From contig JADLFX010000105.1 in the NCBI GenBank assembly GCA_020849665.1, forward strand, positions 1 to 64,000: a stretch of DNA of 64,000 nucleotides, given 5' to 3'. Under the pieces are notes generated by a model. It ran no database searches. It worked only from the letters and a program-made list of their open reading frames with translations, and was not told where the DNA came from. The position numbers were made by a program, and so were the translations under genes. This stretch comes from Planctomycetota bacterium. Its GTDB lineage: Bacteria > Planctomycetota > UBA1135 > UBA2386. Numbering within the stretch: the first letter of the stretch is position 1; each line of letters begins with the position of its first letter. This document shows, piece by piece, positions 53,501 to 64,000 of this stretch.

Positions 53501-54131
53501 CGACCAGCGCCTGGAACCGGTTGGCCGCGAAGTCGGCGCGGCCCGACACCGCGACCTTGCGGCCCAGGTTGCTGGTCATCGTGCCGACCAGCCGCATGCG
53601 CGGCGAACCCGGCTCCTCGGGCTGCAGGTCCAGGCGCACGTCGCGGAACTCGATCGGCACGGTGCCGGGCGCGACCCTGAGCCGGACGTGGAAGTCGCTG
53701 ATGCTGACCGCGGGGTAGTCGTCCGCCGCCTGCCTGCCGGCCTCCAGCTCGGGGAGCTTGAGGATCTCCCGCAGGTCCGGCATCTCGTCCGCGGTCAACC
53801 CGATGTCCAGGGTCCCGCCGCGCACCGTGACCCGCCGTACCGCGCCGACCGCACCCAGGGGATTGGTGTCGACGCTCACGCTCAGGTCGCGCAGCAGCAT
53901 CATGGGGTCCTTGGTGCGCGGGTGCTTGAGCGTCAGCTCGCCGAGCACCACGGTGCCGGATCCCAGGTCGAGGTTGGCGCGGCCGAGCAGGAAGTCGCTG
54001 CGGATGAAGCGGGCCAGCAGCTGCTCCACGACCTTCCGCGATGCTCCGCTGAGGTCGAGCACCACGTAGGTCGTGGCGAGCAGCAGCGCCAGGAACCCGG
54101 CGAAGAGCAGGACGATCCGTTTGCGACTCAT
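50532..54131 (-). CDS. Large AsmA/TamB-like envelope protein
   Basis: An 1199-residue protein with one N-terminal membrane helix (KRIVLLFAGFLALLLATTYVVL, residues 4-25) and a very long periplasmic region built of repeated beta strands. It has the pattern of the AsmA-like superfamily, bridge-like proteins that move phospholipid between inner and outer membranes. Near the C-terminus the AsmA-2-type block is recognisable (SLSKLLQASGVQLPHRGTLS, DFVDMVADARVVLRDARLGE, YLDLAVEFPNVFGPSAEWLV). A basic tail RPRKRILQPIAPTLPPRP ends the chain. The ATG at 54131 is preferred over an in-frame start at 54185 because it places the helix at the N-terminus. It lies 77 bases upstream of manC and is divergent from the histone-fold gene. 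Confidence 0.78.
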   Translation of the reverse strand: MSRKRIVLLFAGFLALLLATTYVVLDLSGASRKVVEQLLARFIRSDFLLGRANLDLGSGTVVLGELTLKHPRTKDPMMLLRDLSVSVDTNPLGAVGAVRRVTVRGGTLDIGLTADEMPDLREILKLPELEAGRQAADDYPAVSISDFHVRLRVAPGTVPIEFRDVRLDLQPEEPGSPRMRLVGTMTSNLGRKVAVSGRADFAANRFQALVEAEDVPIDAERLQHIDPAFVGPLRDAGIKGRAKRISAWVEYPDDSVPEGGRIPIGAGLSVEVEELDFVPPHFPYPIHGARLKAAASTRLGGLLRFELQQRSAQGGIQAFGELTQVLSGEPFLDVRLTLTDMEVGETLRGAFLSEAVARHIPNARRAFAAFDPRGGRADAEIRLWIDDPPEVPEFAMDLEVRGVSGTFLGFPPAAGETPIAFPYRVEDVHGTIQVRPDEVAIHDVTARRDGADLAINGRVRMYPKPSGDSTWIDVSGRDVVFSRELRDALDRLVAGAGAIYDEHSPEGRTDVTVNVRSDPGQSPADVLVRVRPQGCGVTWRGFPYRLDGVRGLVEIDNQGVNLDLLGGTARSALVLRGRFLHESAERALPPGSGLASELWIRAREVPFDPRLRQALDAFDPSLEELWQLYSPGGAAHCELSYWKELGDPAGHYDLRVDLAGATARPDAFQVTVQDLHGAVHVHGTGREVRADLSLLRGRIVHADGAPDAGVLIHGTVEQRDGRVALDVTSVASEVNLDAALATALDQNGSFPRRAWDALRPEGKVDVVVRQLRGFDDDTLRTHLRIQLKNTVSRAEMLPFPALEITGVVEVRDQVAAFRDLRGRVGGAVVTCVRGVARPTGDGLAVDLLLKVEGDFPVDANLARMMSGRLREQYLLREARGQARLQELDLQLFFPRDGSEFTARFSAAAEAKNLRLLLGTEIRDVNGILRIEDAYVGPDGAWAEGSISNGSFLFLDHKVQDAAATFRADPQEIQLEDVAFRLHDGRVENEPEAHPALVYRYGTENLLSCWLRWDGVSLSKLLQASGVQLPHRGTLSGHVHLHSLVNLDFVDMVADARVVLRDARLGEVPLFTDIYRQMDRPVRPNFDSLELVASARDRQIRIQEFHLGSPLLEVSGDGSLTMDGYLDLAVEFPNVFGPSAEWLVLPEILRRITDRLIRFRVFGYLRAMKAQPEFLFQSRPRKRILQPIAPTLPPRPLPRY

Positions 54132-54250
54132 CGCGTCCGTGGGAAGTGGAAGCGAGAGGATGCCACCTGCCGGCCTGGAGCCCAAGCCTCGGCGTCCTCC
54201 AGCGGCGGTACCGGAAACCCCGAACTCGGCCGCAAAAAGCCTGTTTTGCG

Positions 54251-54278
54251 TTGACTCTCACTAGGACGCCGACAAACT
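54251..54278 (+). promoter_or_regulatory. Possible promoter of the histone-fold gene
   Basis: TTGACT (54251-54256), a near-perfect -35, is followed after 16 bases by CAAACT (54273-54278). The -10 is weak. The region is unusually A+T-rich for the window. A leader of about 80 bases would precede the ATG. Confidence 0.4.
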
Positions 54279-54364
54279 TCGCCAGCGTTTTCCGGGCGCC
54301 GAGTTTGTATGGGCGGTGGCCGGATTCCCGAAAACCCAACCGATTCAAGGAAGGATCAATCCCC

Positions 54365-54571
54365 ATGGCAGCGAAGAAGAAGGCTGCGAAGAAAGGCGAG
54401 GGCGACAGCCTGATCATCTCGAAGTCGCGCACCAAGGCAGCCGCCAAGCGGTGCAACGTGTCGTCGGACTTCTACGGCGCGCTCGACGCCGCGGTCCGCA
54501 ACATGATCTCGAACGCCGAGGCTCGCGCCGACGCGAACGGCCGCAAGACGCTCCGTCCCCAGGACCTCTGA
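54365..54571 (+). CDS. Bacterial histone-fold DNA-binding protein
   Basis: A 68-residue basic protein. After a Lys/Ala tail (MAAKKKAAKKGEG) it has a single histone fold: SLIISKSRTKAAAKRCNVSS (helix 1), DFYGALDAAVRNMISNAEAR (long helix 2) and ADANGRKTLRPQDL (loop and helix 3). Arg60, Thr62 and Asp67 form the R-x-T-x4-D signature of histones (archaeal histones read R-K-T-V-x-x-E-D). Similar small histones are known from Bdellovibrio (Bd0055), Leptospira and planctomycete genomes. It should form dimers and coat or bend DNA. AAGGAAGGA (54347-54355) is a good ribosome-binding site and a strong terminator follows, so it is probably a monocistronic, well-expressed gene. Confidence 0.8.
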   Translation: MAAKKKAAKKGEGDSLIISKSRTKAAAKRCNVSSDFYGALDAAVRNMISNAEARADANGRKTLRPQDL

Positions 54572-54671
54572 GCACGGCGTGCCGGCACGGCCCGCGGACC
54601 GCGACGGTCCAGGCCGCGCCGCGCCGACCAGGGGATGCGGCCCCGCGATGCCGCGGTGTGCGCCCCCAGGA

Positions 54672-54705
54672 AGAACCCCGGCACGCTCCGGGGTTCTTTC
54701 GTTTC
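54672..54705 (+). terminator. Rho-independent terminator of the histone-fold gene
   Basis: A perfect 10-base-pair stem (arms 54672-54681 and 54688-54697) with a six-base loop, followed by TTCGTTTC. It is the clearest intrinsic terminator in the window. It lies 100 bases after the stop codon and 22 bases before the end of tsaB on the opposite strand. Confidence 0.8.
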
Positions 54706-54726
54706 CGGGCCAGGCGCCGCCGGGCG

Positions 54727-55389
54727 CTACTCGGCGTACGAGCCCATGAGGTAGAGCGGCTCGACGGCGGCGGGCTCGACGAGGCGCGGGCGGAGGGCCG
54801 CCGCGAAGAGCTGCTCGGCCTGGAACGGCGCGGCCGACGTCGCCCGCGGCGCGAGGGTCCGGATCCGCTCCAGGATCGACGTGTCCGCGACGATGGCCGC
54901 GTCCGGGGCCAATGCCTGCGGCGCCTCGTGCCAGCGCACGGCGCGCGGTGTCCCCACGACCTCGATGTGCGTGCCGCCGCGCAGGCGGGCGAGGTGGACG
55001 GCGTCGCGCCGCGCGTCCAGCGCGACCCAGAGATCCTCGCCCTCGGGCCAGAGACCGGCGTCGCGTGCCGCCACTGCGAGGAGCTCGAAGCTGGTCAGCA
55101 CGAAGAGCGGCAGCCCCGCGGACCACGCGAGCATGCGTGCGAACGTCACCGCCACGCGCAGCCCGGTGTAGGAGCCGGGTCCGACGTCCACGAGCGCCGC
55201 GCGCAGATCGCGCGGCGTCAGCCCCGCCTGCGCGACCACGATCGCGGCGAGCGGCGCGACGTCGCGGCTCGGCTCGGCGACGCGCGTGGGCGCGGAGCGC
55301 ACGCTGCCATCGCTCAGGCGCAGGGCAGCCTGCGCGACCGCACCGCTCGCCGACAGGGCCAGGGCAGGGGCGTCCGGCGCGGGAGTCAA
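54727..55389 (-). CDS. tsaB: tRNA threonylcarbamoyladenosine biosynthesis protein TsaB
   Basis: A 220-residue ASKHA-fold protein that pairs with TsaD in making the t6A modification of tRNA. Typical TsaB blocks are LRAALVDVGPGSYTGLRVAV (the G-P-G-S-x-T-G-L-R motif) and MLAWSAGLPLFVLTSFELLA, then LWVALDARRDAVHLARL. The N-terminus differs: instead of the usual L-A-x-D-T-S start it reads APALALSASGAVAQAAL, so the first phosphate-loop Asp is missing. The start is TTG 55389, overlapping the glmM stop by 4 bases; no ATG or GTG fits better. As the last gene of the minus-strand operon it has the lowest-quality start. Confidence 0.82.
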   Translation of the reverse strand: MTPAPDAPALALSASGAVAQAALRLSDGSVRSAPTRVAEPSRDVAPLAAIVVAQAGLTPRDLRAALVDVGPGSYTGLRVAVTFARMLAWSAGLPLFVLTSFELLAVAARDAGLWPEGEDLWVALDARRDAVHLARLRGGTHIEVVGTPRAVRWHEAPQALAPDAAIVADTSILERIRTLAPRATSAAPFQAEQLFAAALRPRLVEPAAVEPLYLMGSYAE

Positions 55390-56744
55390 GCCAGCGCCTC
55401 GCGCACCGCCGCGGCCAGCCGCTCCGCATGCGCCTGGACGGTGGCCGCGTCCTGACCCTCCACCATCACGCGACACAGCCGTTCGGTGCCCGAGTAGCGC
55501 AGCAGCACGCGGCCGTCCCCGGCCAGCGCGGTCTCGACGGCCTGGATCGCCGTCTGCACCGCGGGCACCTGGTCGAGCGGCGGCTTGCGCGCCACCTGCA
55601 CGTTGATCAGCACCTGGGGATAGCGGCGGAACTCGGAGAACAGCCTGGCGAGGCCGTCCTGCAGGGCGCCGGGCAGGCTGAGCAGCTGCAGGGCGGTGTA
55701 GAGCCCGTCCCCGGTGTACGCCGCGTCGCCGGCGAACACGATGTGTCCGGACTGCTCGCCGCCGAGTCCGTAGCCGCCGGCCCTCATGGCCTGCACGACG
55801 GCTCGATCGCCCACCGGCGTGACCACGACCGTGATGCCGTGCCGGCGCAGCGCGTGGTGCAGGCCCAGGTTGCTCATCACCGTGGCGACCAGCGTGTTCC
55901 CGGGCAGCTGGCCGCGGCGCATCCGGTCGATCGCCAGGACCATCATCACCTCGTCGCCGTCGCGCACCGTGCCGGTCTCGTCCACGAAGATCCCGCGGTC
56001 GCCGTCGCCGTCCAGGCTGATGCCGAGCCGGGCGTGGTTCGCGAGCACCGCGCGGGCCACGTGCCCGGGGTGCAGGGCGCCGACACCGGCGTTGATGTTG
56101 TGCCCGTCGGGCGCGCAGCCCACCTCGATGACCTCGGCGCCGAATCCGCGCAGCAGGGCCGGGCCGAGGCGCGAGCCCCCGCCGTGCGCCGCGTCGAGCA
56201 CCACGCGCCGGCCGCCCAGGTCGAGTGCCGGGAACAGGTTGGCGAGGTGCTCGAGGTAGTGGTCGGTGAGTTCCCTGCGCGGCTTCACGCGCAACCGGTC
56301 TCCCGGAGTGAACGACACCGTCTCCGTCAGCTGCTCGATCTCGCGCTCCGCGGCGTCCGGGAGCTTGGCGCCGTCATGCCCGAAGATCTTGATGCCGTTG
56401 TCGTCGGCCGGGTTGTGCGAGGCGCTGATCATGATCCCGGCCTGCACCGGCTCGCGCCGGGTCAGGTACGCGAGCGCCGGCGTGGTGAGCAGGCCTACGT
56501 CGATCGCCGTGACCTCCGTGGCGTTGAGGCCGCCGACGAGAGCGGCGAGGATCCACTCGGCCGACGCGCGCCCGTCGTTGCCGATCAGGACCTTCTTGTC
56601 GGCTCCGCCCTCGCGTTGCAGCCACACGCCCAACGCCGCGCCGATCCGGCGCAGGGTCTCGGCGTCCATGGGCGGCTCTCCCGCGCGGCCGCGCACGCCG
56701 TCGGTGCCGAATCGGGGCGGCTGGAAACGTGGCGCCTCGCTCAT
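55386..56744 (-). CDS. glmM: Phosphoglucosamine mutase
   Basis: A 452-residue enzyme converting glucosamine-6-phosphate to glucosamine-1-phosphate for UDP-GlcNAc, hence peptidoglycan and lipid A. The phosphoserine is Ser109 in MISASHNPADDN; the N-terminal FGTDGVRGRAGE, the metal loop LDGDGDRGIFVDE and the sugar-binding GEQSGHIVF are present; the C-terminal phosphate-binding RYSGTERLCRVMVEG is complete. The length of about 450 is standard. The start ATG overlaps the ybbR stop by 4 bases. This linkage of cdaA, ybbR and glmM is conserved in many bacteria; c-di-AMP synthase and GlmM interact directly in Firmicutes. Confidence 0.96.
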   Translation of the reverse strand: MSEAPRFQPPRFGTDGVRGRAGEPPMDAETLRRIGAALGVWLQREGGADKKVLIGNDGRASAEWILAALVGGLNATEVTAIDVGLLTTPALAYLTRREPVQAGIMISASHNPADDNGIKIFGHDGAKLPDAAEREIEQLTETVSFTPGDRLRVKPRRELTDHYLEHLANLFPALDLGGRRVVLDAAHGGGSRLGPALLRGFGAEVIEVGCAPDGHNINAGVGALHPGHVARAVLANHARLGISLDGDGDRGIFVDETGTVRDGDEVMMVLAIDRMRRGQLPGNTLVATVMSNLGLHHALRRHGITVVVTPVGDRAVVQAMRAGGYGLGGEQSGHIVFAGDAAYTGDGLYTALQLLSLPGALQDGLARLFSEFRRYPQVLINVQVARKPPLDQVPAVQTAIQAVETALAGDGRVLLRYSGTERLCRVMVEGQDAATVQAHAERLAAAVREALA

Positions 56745-57903
56745 GGCGCCTTGCGGGGACTCACCACCACGGTGGGGGGCGCGGCCACCTGGAAGTCGTG
56801 ACCGTCGCGGTACGCGGAGTTGAGCATGACGAAGAGCGGCAGCAGCGTGGGCGACTCCGCGAGGTTCGTCTCGGGACCGATCTGCAGGAAGAGGCGCGCG
56901 TTGCGCCGCGTCCAGGTCTGGAGCTGCTCGCGGGTCATGCGCTGCAGCTCGGACTCCAGCTGGCCGAAGGCGCGCAGCATCACCTTGGGTTCCGGCGGAT
57001 CGAAGTTCAATCGTGCCTGCAGCTGCTCCGCGCTCTGGCCGTCGACGGAGAGCGGGTCGATCGTGACCGGCACCTGCAGCTCGAACACGCTCGAGCGGCG
57101 CCGCAGCGGCACGTAGAGCACGGTCCTGGGCTGCAGCTCGACGCCGAGGAAGTTCGGCCGCGCGGTGAGTTCGACCCGGAGCTCGGTGTCGCTGGAGGTC
57201 GCGGTGGCCGGGACCTGGGCGACGAGCAGCTTGAGCGCCGGGTCGCGCGCGGTCACGCGGCCCATCGCCGTCGTGGTCGCCACCAGGTCGACCTCGTCCG
57301 GGAAGATGCGTGCGTCCTGGAGCAGGAGTTGCGGTTCCAGCTGGGTGCGCTGGGCCTCCGAGGCGAAGAGGAGCTCGACCATGGCCATGGTCGGGCGCAG
57401 TCGGCTGCGCTCCACGCGGTCCAGCACCACCAGCACGGACGCGGGCCGCATCTCCTTGAGCAGCTTCTGGTACGCCAGGTTGCCGGGCGCGACCCGACCG
57501 ATGTCGAACACGAACCCGTCCTTGATGTTGGCGAGTTCGGTCTCGGTGGGCTCGACGCGCGGCGAGCCGGCGTCGGCGAGCCGCTCCATCAGGTGGGTGG
57601 GCCCCGAATAGCGCAGGTCGACCGAGTCGATCTCGGTGCGGGTCACGGCGTCGAGGTAGCGGACCACGCGGAACTCGCCGACTGGGATCCGCACCTGCAG
57701 GGTCGTGTGATCCTCGCGCGTGCGGAACCCGAGCCCCGGCTCGGTCTGGCGCAGCCAGGTGCGCACCGCCTTGGTGTCGGTCACCTGCTGGTCCAGATAG
57801 AGCCAGAGCGTCACGGCCAGCCCGAGGGCCAGCAGCTTGCGCAGCGGGTCGCTCAGCACGCCACCCAGGCGCCGGCGCGGCCGGACCCGATCCAGGTGCG
57901 GGC

Positions 57904-57907
<4 letters not shown>
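56741..57907 (-). CDS. YbbR-domain protein, CdaR-like regulator of diadenylate cyclase
   Basis: A 388-residue protein with an N-terminal membrane helix (DPLRKLLALGLAVTLWLYLD) and extracytoplasmic YbbR repeats (LQVRIPVGEFRVVRYLDA and later VELTARPNFLGVELQPRTVL are the recognisable strands). In Firmicutes CdaR binds and modulates CdaA. The open frame extends further upstream, but the ATG at 57907 overlaps the cdaA stop by 4 bases and gives the known architecture. The C-terminal repeats are more divergent than in Bacillus. It sits between cdaA and glmM as in many genomes. Confidence 0.85.
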
Positions 57908-58700
<793 letters not shown>

Positions 58701-58704
<4 letters not shown>

Positions 58705-59554
58705 GCGCCGGCCTCCGTGCCGCGCACCGCGTCGGCGACGCGCACCACGTCGCGCATCTCGGCGACGTCGTGCACGCGCACGATCTCCACGCCGTCGCGC
58801 GCCAGCATCGCCACGGTGGCGGCGGTCGCGAAGGCCCGCTCCGCCGGCGGCCGGCCGGTGAGCGCGCCGAGGAACGACTTGCGCGAGGTGCCCACCAGCA
58901 GCGGGTAGCCCAACGCGCGCAGGCGGCCCAGGTGGCGCAGGATGGTCAGGTTGTCCTCCGGCAGGGTGCCGAAGCCGATGCCGGGGTCGAGCACGATGGC
59001 CTCGCGGGCGATCCCGGCGGCGCGGGCGCGGGCGACGATCCCCTGCAGCCGGCCGGCCAGCTCCTCGACCAGGTCCGGCCCCCTGGTCTCACCCGCCGCG
59101 CCGGTGCGCGCCGGCGTGAACCGGTGCATCAGCACGACGGGCGCGCGCCAGCGCGCCACGAGCGGCGCGAGGTCGGGGTCGCCGTCCAGGCCCGAGGTGT
59201 CGTTCACCAGGTCGGCCCCGAGCCGCAGGGCGCGCTCGGCCACGGCGGCGCGCGTGGTGTCCACCGAGATCGGCACCGGTACAGCGCGGCGCAGCACTTC
59301 CAGCACCGGCACCAGGCGGGCCAGCTGCTCCTCGGGCTCGACGGGACGGTGGCCCGGACGGGTGCTCTCCGCGCCGACGTCGATCAGATCGGCTCCGGCG
59401 GACACCATGGCGGTGGCGTGGCGCAGGGCCTGTTCGGGCGAGAGGAACCGGCCTCCATCCGAGAACGAATCCGGTGTGACGTTCAGGACCCCCATGATCC
59501 GGGTCGTTCCGCGCCCGAGCTCGAGCGAGCGCCCATGGGGGGAGAGCAGTCGCA

Positions 59555-59555
<1 letters not shown>
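58701..59555 (-). CDS. folP: Dihydropteroate synthase
   Basis: A 284-residue TIM-barrel enzyme joining p-aminobenzoate to the pterin pyrophosphate in folate synthesis, the sulfonamide target. Motifs: IMGVLNVTPDSFSDGGRF, LIDVGAESTRPGHRPV, PISVDTTRAAVAERAL, LVNDTSG, LDPGIGFG and GTSRKSFLG with the final R-x-H as VRVHDVAEMRD. The length matches. The ATG shares one base with the ftsH stop (TGATG); the ftsH-folP order is widely conserved. cdaA follows with a 4-base overlap. Confidence 0.96.
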
Positions 59556-61870
<2,315 letters not shown>

Positions 61871-61945
61871 GCACTCATCCGGAGGGCGGCCGTCGGTCCC
61901 GGCCCGTCGCCGCCGCGCGCTGCCTCGTTGCTGCCCACTAGTTCG

Positions 61946-62425
61946 TCAGAAGTCGGCCTCAAGGGAAAGCACGATCTTCCGCGCCAGGTCACGGACCGCC
62001 TCTCGCGTCGCCGAGTCGAGATTCTCGCCCACCGGGACCCGGAATTCAGCCCGCTCCAGGATGCGCCGGTCGCGCAGCACCCGGCCGCCGTCCGTGGCCA
62101 CGAGCCTGGCGTCCAGCGCGAACTCGAGGGCGCCCTCGCGGATGGGCACCTGGGCACCCTGGACGAGGGTCCGGTTGCGCACGTCGGCGATGTCGACCTC
62201 CAGGACCGCATCGGCTTCCGCCACCGAGGCGGGGACGACGTTGCTGTGCACGACCAGGGCCTCCTGCAGCTCCCGCGTGAGGGGGATCTCCAGGCGCTGC
62301 CGGAAGGTCTCGTTGCCGACCACGCGCACCGCCACCCGGCGCACTCCCTCGTCGCGGAGGTCGAGGCCGGCCTGGTAGCCGCAGGCGGCGACCAGGAGGG
62401 CCAGGCAGAGCGCGGCGCGCCTCAT
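61946..62425 (-). CDS. LptE-like LPS-assembly lipoprotein
   Basis: A 159-residue lipoprotein with signal MRRAALCLALLVAACGYQAG (lipobox V-A-A-C). The C-G-Y-x start followed by EGVRRVAVRVVGNETFRQRL, LTRELQEALVV and ADAVLEVDIADVRNRTLV is the LptE/RlpB pattern, the plug partner of the LptD outer-membrane translocon for LPS. Its presence agrees with the lipid A genes in the window. The start overlaps the upstream bamD-like gene by 4 bases; it is 75 bases before ftsH. Confidence 0.82.
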   Translation of the reverse strand: MRRAALCLALLVAACGYQAGLDLRDEGVRRVAVRVVGNETFRQRLEIPLTRELQEALVVHSNVVPASVAEADAVLEVDIADVRNRTLVQGAQVPIREGALEFALDARLVATDGGRVLRDRRILERAEFRVPVGENLDSATREAVRDLARKIVLSLEADF

Positions 62426-63333
62426 CGGTGCTCCGGGGCATCCGGCGCCGCGGCCTTGAGGCGTCCGGCGGCCTTCTGCCCCGCGGGCGTGTCCGCGTAT
62501 TCGGCGGCCGCCAGCTCCAGCTGGCGCCGTTCGGCCTCCGGGACCCCGATCCGGTGGTAGTAGTCGGCGATCAGGAGGCGCTTCTCGGCCAGCCAGTGCC
62601 GGGTCACGGTCATCGCCGCCTGGGCCTCCTCGCGCATCGTGGGGTTCTCGGGGCCCGCGGCCAGGAAGTCACGCAGCTCGTTGTGCGCCATCTGCGTCTG
62701 CACCTGGTCGTACTCGGCTCCCTGCAGGTCCAGGTACCGGCTCATGGCGATGCGGAAGCGCGCCAGCGTCGCCCATTCGCTGTCGGGACGTTCGGCCACC
62801 AGCTGGCTGTAGCGTTCGCGCGCCAGCTGGAAGCGGCGCTCCTGGAAGGCCTGGTCGCCGAGCAGGTGCAGGGCATCCGGCAGGCTGCGCGATCGCGGGA
62901 AGCGCACGATGAAGTCCTCCAGCACCACGCGGCCGTCCTCGGCGTCCGACGTGAAGAACAGGAACCCGCCCTCGCTGCGCATGAGCTCGCGGCCGATCCG
63001 GTACTCCAGCTCCTCGACCTGCCCGAGCAGCTGGCTGAACGGGTGGTCCTGAGGGAAGTCCCGGAGCTGGCGGTGCGCCTGCCAGAGGCTGCCCGACTGG
63101 TAGAGCGCCGTTCCCACCGCGAGCCGGTAGCGCTCCCGGTCCTCGCCCACGTACGACTCCGGATCGATGCGCTGCAGCCAGCCGGCCACCTGATCGCCCT
63201 TGCCGGCGCGCACCGCCTCCTCCGCGAGCGCCAGCGCGGCGAGCGGATCGCGCGTGGGGGGCGATGCCCCGCACGACGCGAGCGCGGCGCACGCGCCGAG
63301 GATCAGGAACGACCGGGACGTCATCCCGCGCAT
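62422..63333 (-). CDS. BamD-like TPR outer-membrane lipoprotein
   Basis: A 303-residue lipoprotein with signal SRSFLILGACAALASCGASP (lipobox L-A-S-C). The mature chain is alpha-helical with TPR-like repeats (LAALALAEEAVRAGKGDQVA; DALHLLGDQAFQERRFQLAR; ERYSQLVAERPDSEWATLA) and the later MSRYLDLQGAEYDQVQTQMA block found in BamD/YfiO, the essential lipoprotein of the beta-barrel assembly machine. It ends with GQKAAGRLKAAAPDAPEHR. The ATG at 63333 shares a base with the recO stop. The match is to the family in general, so it could also be a CpoB-type protein. Confidence 0.75.
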   Translation of the reverse strand: MRGMTSRSFLILGACAALASCGASPPTRDPLAALALAEEAVRAGKGDQVAGWLQRIDPESYVGEDRERYRLAVGTALYQSGSLWQAHRQLRDFPQDHPFSQLLGQVEELEYRIGRELMRSEGGFLFFTSDAEDGRVVLEDFIVRFPRSRSLPDALHLLGDQAFQERRFQLARERYSQLVAERPDSEWATLARFRIAMSRYLDLQGAEYDQVQTQMAHNELRDFLAAGPENPTMREEAQAAMTVTRHWLAEKRLLIADYYHRIGVPEAERRQLELAAAEYADTPAGQKAAGRLKAAAPDAPEHR

Positions 63334-64000
63334 CAGACCGCCCGGTCCGCAGGAGCGGAAGCCTCGGGTCGCCCCAGCGCGGCGCCCCGGAAGCGCGGCC
63401 GGTGTTCCAGCGCGGCGGCGACCCAGCGTCCGACCAGCGCGCTGCCCTTGGCCAGTTCCGGGCCGACGGGCAGGGAATCCCAGGCGCGGGCAGGCTGCGT
63501 GGCCAAGGCGTGCAGCAGCTCGAGCACCGGCAGGGCCACCGGCTCCCGGCGCTCCGGCGCATGCTGCCGGCAGAGCAGACCCTCGCCGGGCCGCCCGGCG
63601 TGCAAGGGCCGGCGTCCGGCCGCGGGCGCGCCGCACTGGCTGCATTCCAGGAGCGGGGGCAGGAGGCCGAGGATGCCCAACCAACGCAGCTCGATCCCCA
63701 GCACGATCGCGGGCAGCGCCGCGGTGGGGCAGCGCTCCAGCAGGGTCACGCCCCCGGCCAGCAGGTCGAAGAGATCCGGGTCGGGGCGGTCGCCGGCCGA
63801 GGCCTGATCGCAGAGCTCGGCGAGGTGGTTGGCGGCGAAGAACCGTGCCGGTTCGCGCAGCCCGCGCGGTTCGTGCACCAGCCGCACCCGGGAGAGGAGG
63901 AGCAGCCCCGCACCTTTCCCGGCCAGCGTGGCGTCCACGAGGTTCAGGAAGTCGAGGCGTCCCAGGAAGGTGCTGGTGGGGCGGTGGGCGCCCTTGGCCA
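63333..64000 (-). CDS. recO: DNA repair protein RecO, C-terminal part
   Basis: The gene enters from the right edge, so the first residues are missing; 222 codons are seen. The visible start reads AKGAHRPTSTFLGRLDFLN, from the N-terminal OB fold of RecO, and LLLLSRVRLVHEPRGLREPA follows. The zinc-finger region is CSQCGAPAAG with a later C-x2-H (LLCRQHAP), and the helical C-terminal domain is present. RecO loads RecA onto SSB-coated DNA together with RecR in recombinational repair. It is the most upstream gene visible of the long minus-strand operon. Confidence 0.88.
   Translation of the reverse strand, partial: AKGAHRPTSTFLGRLDFLNLVDATLAGKGAGLLLLSRVRLVHEPRGLREPARFFAANHLAELCDQASAGDRPDPDLFDLLAGGVTLLERCPTAALPAIVLGIELRWLGILGLLPPLLECSQCGAPAAGRRPLHAGRPGEGLLCRQHAPERREPVALPVLELLHALATQPARAWDSLPVGPELAKGSALVGRWVAAALEHRPRFRGAALGRPEASAPADRAV

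Noticed and set aside
50481-54254. A 1257-codon open frame on the plus strand
   Set aside because: It runs antisense to the AsmA-like gene. Its translation is rich in Arg, His, Gln, Val and Asp with no domain or signal; long antisense frames are common in G+C-rich DNA because stop codons are rare.

Overview
The window is about 64 kb of very G+C-rich (roughly 70% by eye), densely packed bacterial chromosome. It fits a diderm, LPS-making bacterium, most likely a member of the Planctomycetota. Supporting signs are: (i) three long secreted proteins of unknown function sharing a C-terminal module with a conserved 'IGM-x-(G/N)-C-x-L' core, a type I recall as abundant in planctomycete secretomes; (ii) a Ser/Thr kinase with a huge extracytoplasmic part; (iii) a small histone-fold protein; and (iv) lipid A, heptose and LPS-assembly genes (lpxK, lpxL-like, hldE, a WaaP-like kinase, lptE-like, bamD-like). 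The assignment is inference; no rRNA or tRNA gene is present to test it. I see no insertion sequence, prophage or CRISPR array.

Layout. 1-3 kb: start of an ECF sigma factor, a YeiH-type exporter, SlyD, and a sugar-isomerase-like TIM barrel. 3-10 kb: a tandem pair of near-identical secreted proteins of about 780 residues (minus strand) and a divergent secreted protein with the same C-terminal module. 10-14 kb: typA, a lipoprotein, pyrD. 14.3-23.3 kb: a complete potassium-uptake locus in the unusual order outer-membrane barrel, kdpF, kdpB, a second kdpF-like peptide, kdpA, kdpC, kdpD, kdpE. 23.4-27 kb: a two-gene heterodimeric ABC exporter. 27-33 kb: a three-gene cluster of pilin-like proteins, one of them 1173 residues long. 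33-38 kb: rpoZ, the large kinase and a coiled-coil secreted protein. 38-45.7 kb: fabD, lpxK, lpxL-like, a deoxyhypusine-synthase-like gene and hldE packed head to tail, then a gene broken by an amber codon, a stand-alone nucleotidyltransferase and an HD-GYP protein. 45.9-50.5 kb: glutamate dehydrogenase, a WaaP-like kinase, the RNase P RNA gene, a miniature PEP-CTERM protein, ruvX and manC. 50.5-54.6 kb: a large AsmA-like protein divergent from the histone-fold gene. 54.7-64 kb: a long minus-strand operon recO - bamD-like - lptE-like - ftsH - folP - cdaA - ybbR - glmM - tsaB, whose genes mostly overlap by 1-4 bases.

How the parts fit. Much of the window serves the cell envelope: lipid A acylation and phosphorylation, heptose activation, LPS and outer-membrane protein assembly, peptidoglycan precursor supply (glmM) coupled to c-di-AMP (cdaA/ybbR), and membrane quality control (ftsH). 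c-di-AMP commonly controls K+ uptake, so the Kdp locus and cdaA may be functionally linked although about 35 kb apart. Several transcription units show a TA-rich -10 element 6-8 bases before the start codon and no Shine-Dalgarno sequence, which suggests leaderless transcripts are common here.

The least explained parts are the giant pilin-like cluster, the deoxyhypusine-synthase-like protein inside the LPS operon, the outer-membrane barrel and extra small membrane peptide in the kdp locus, and the tandem secreted paralogues.
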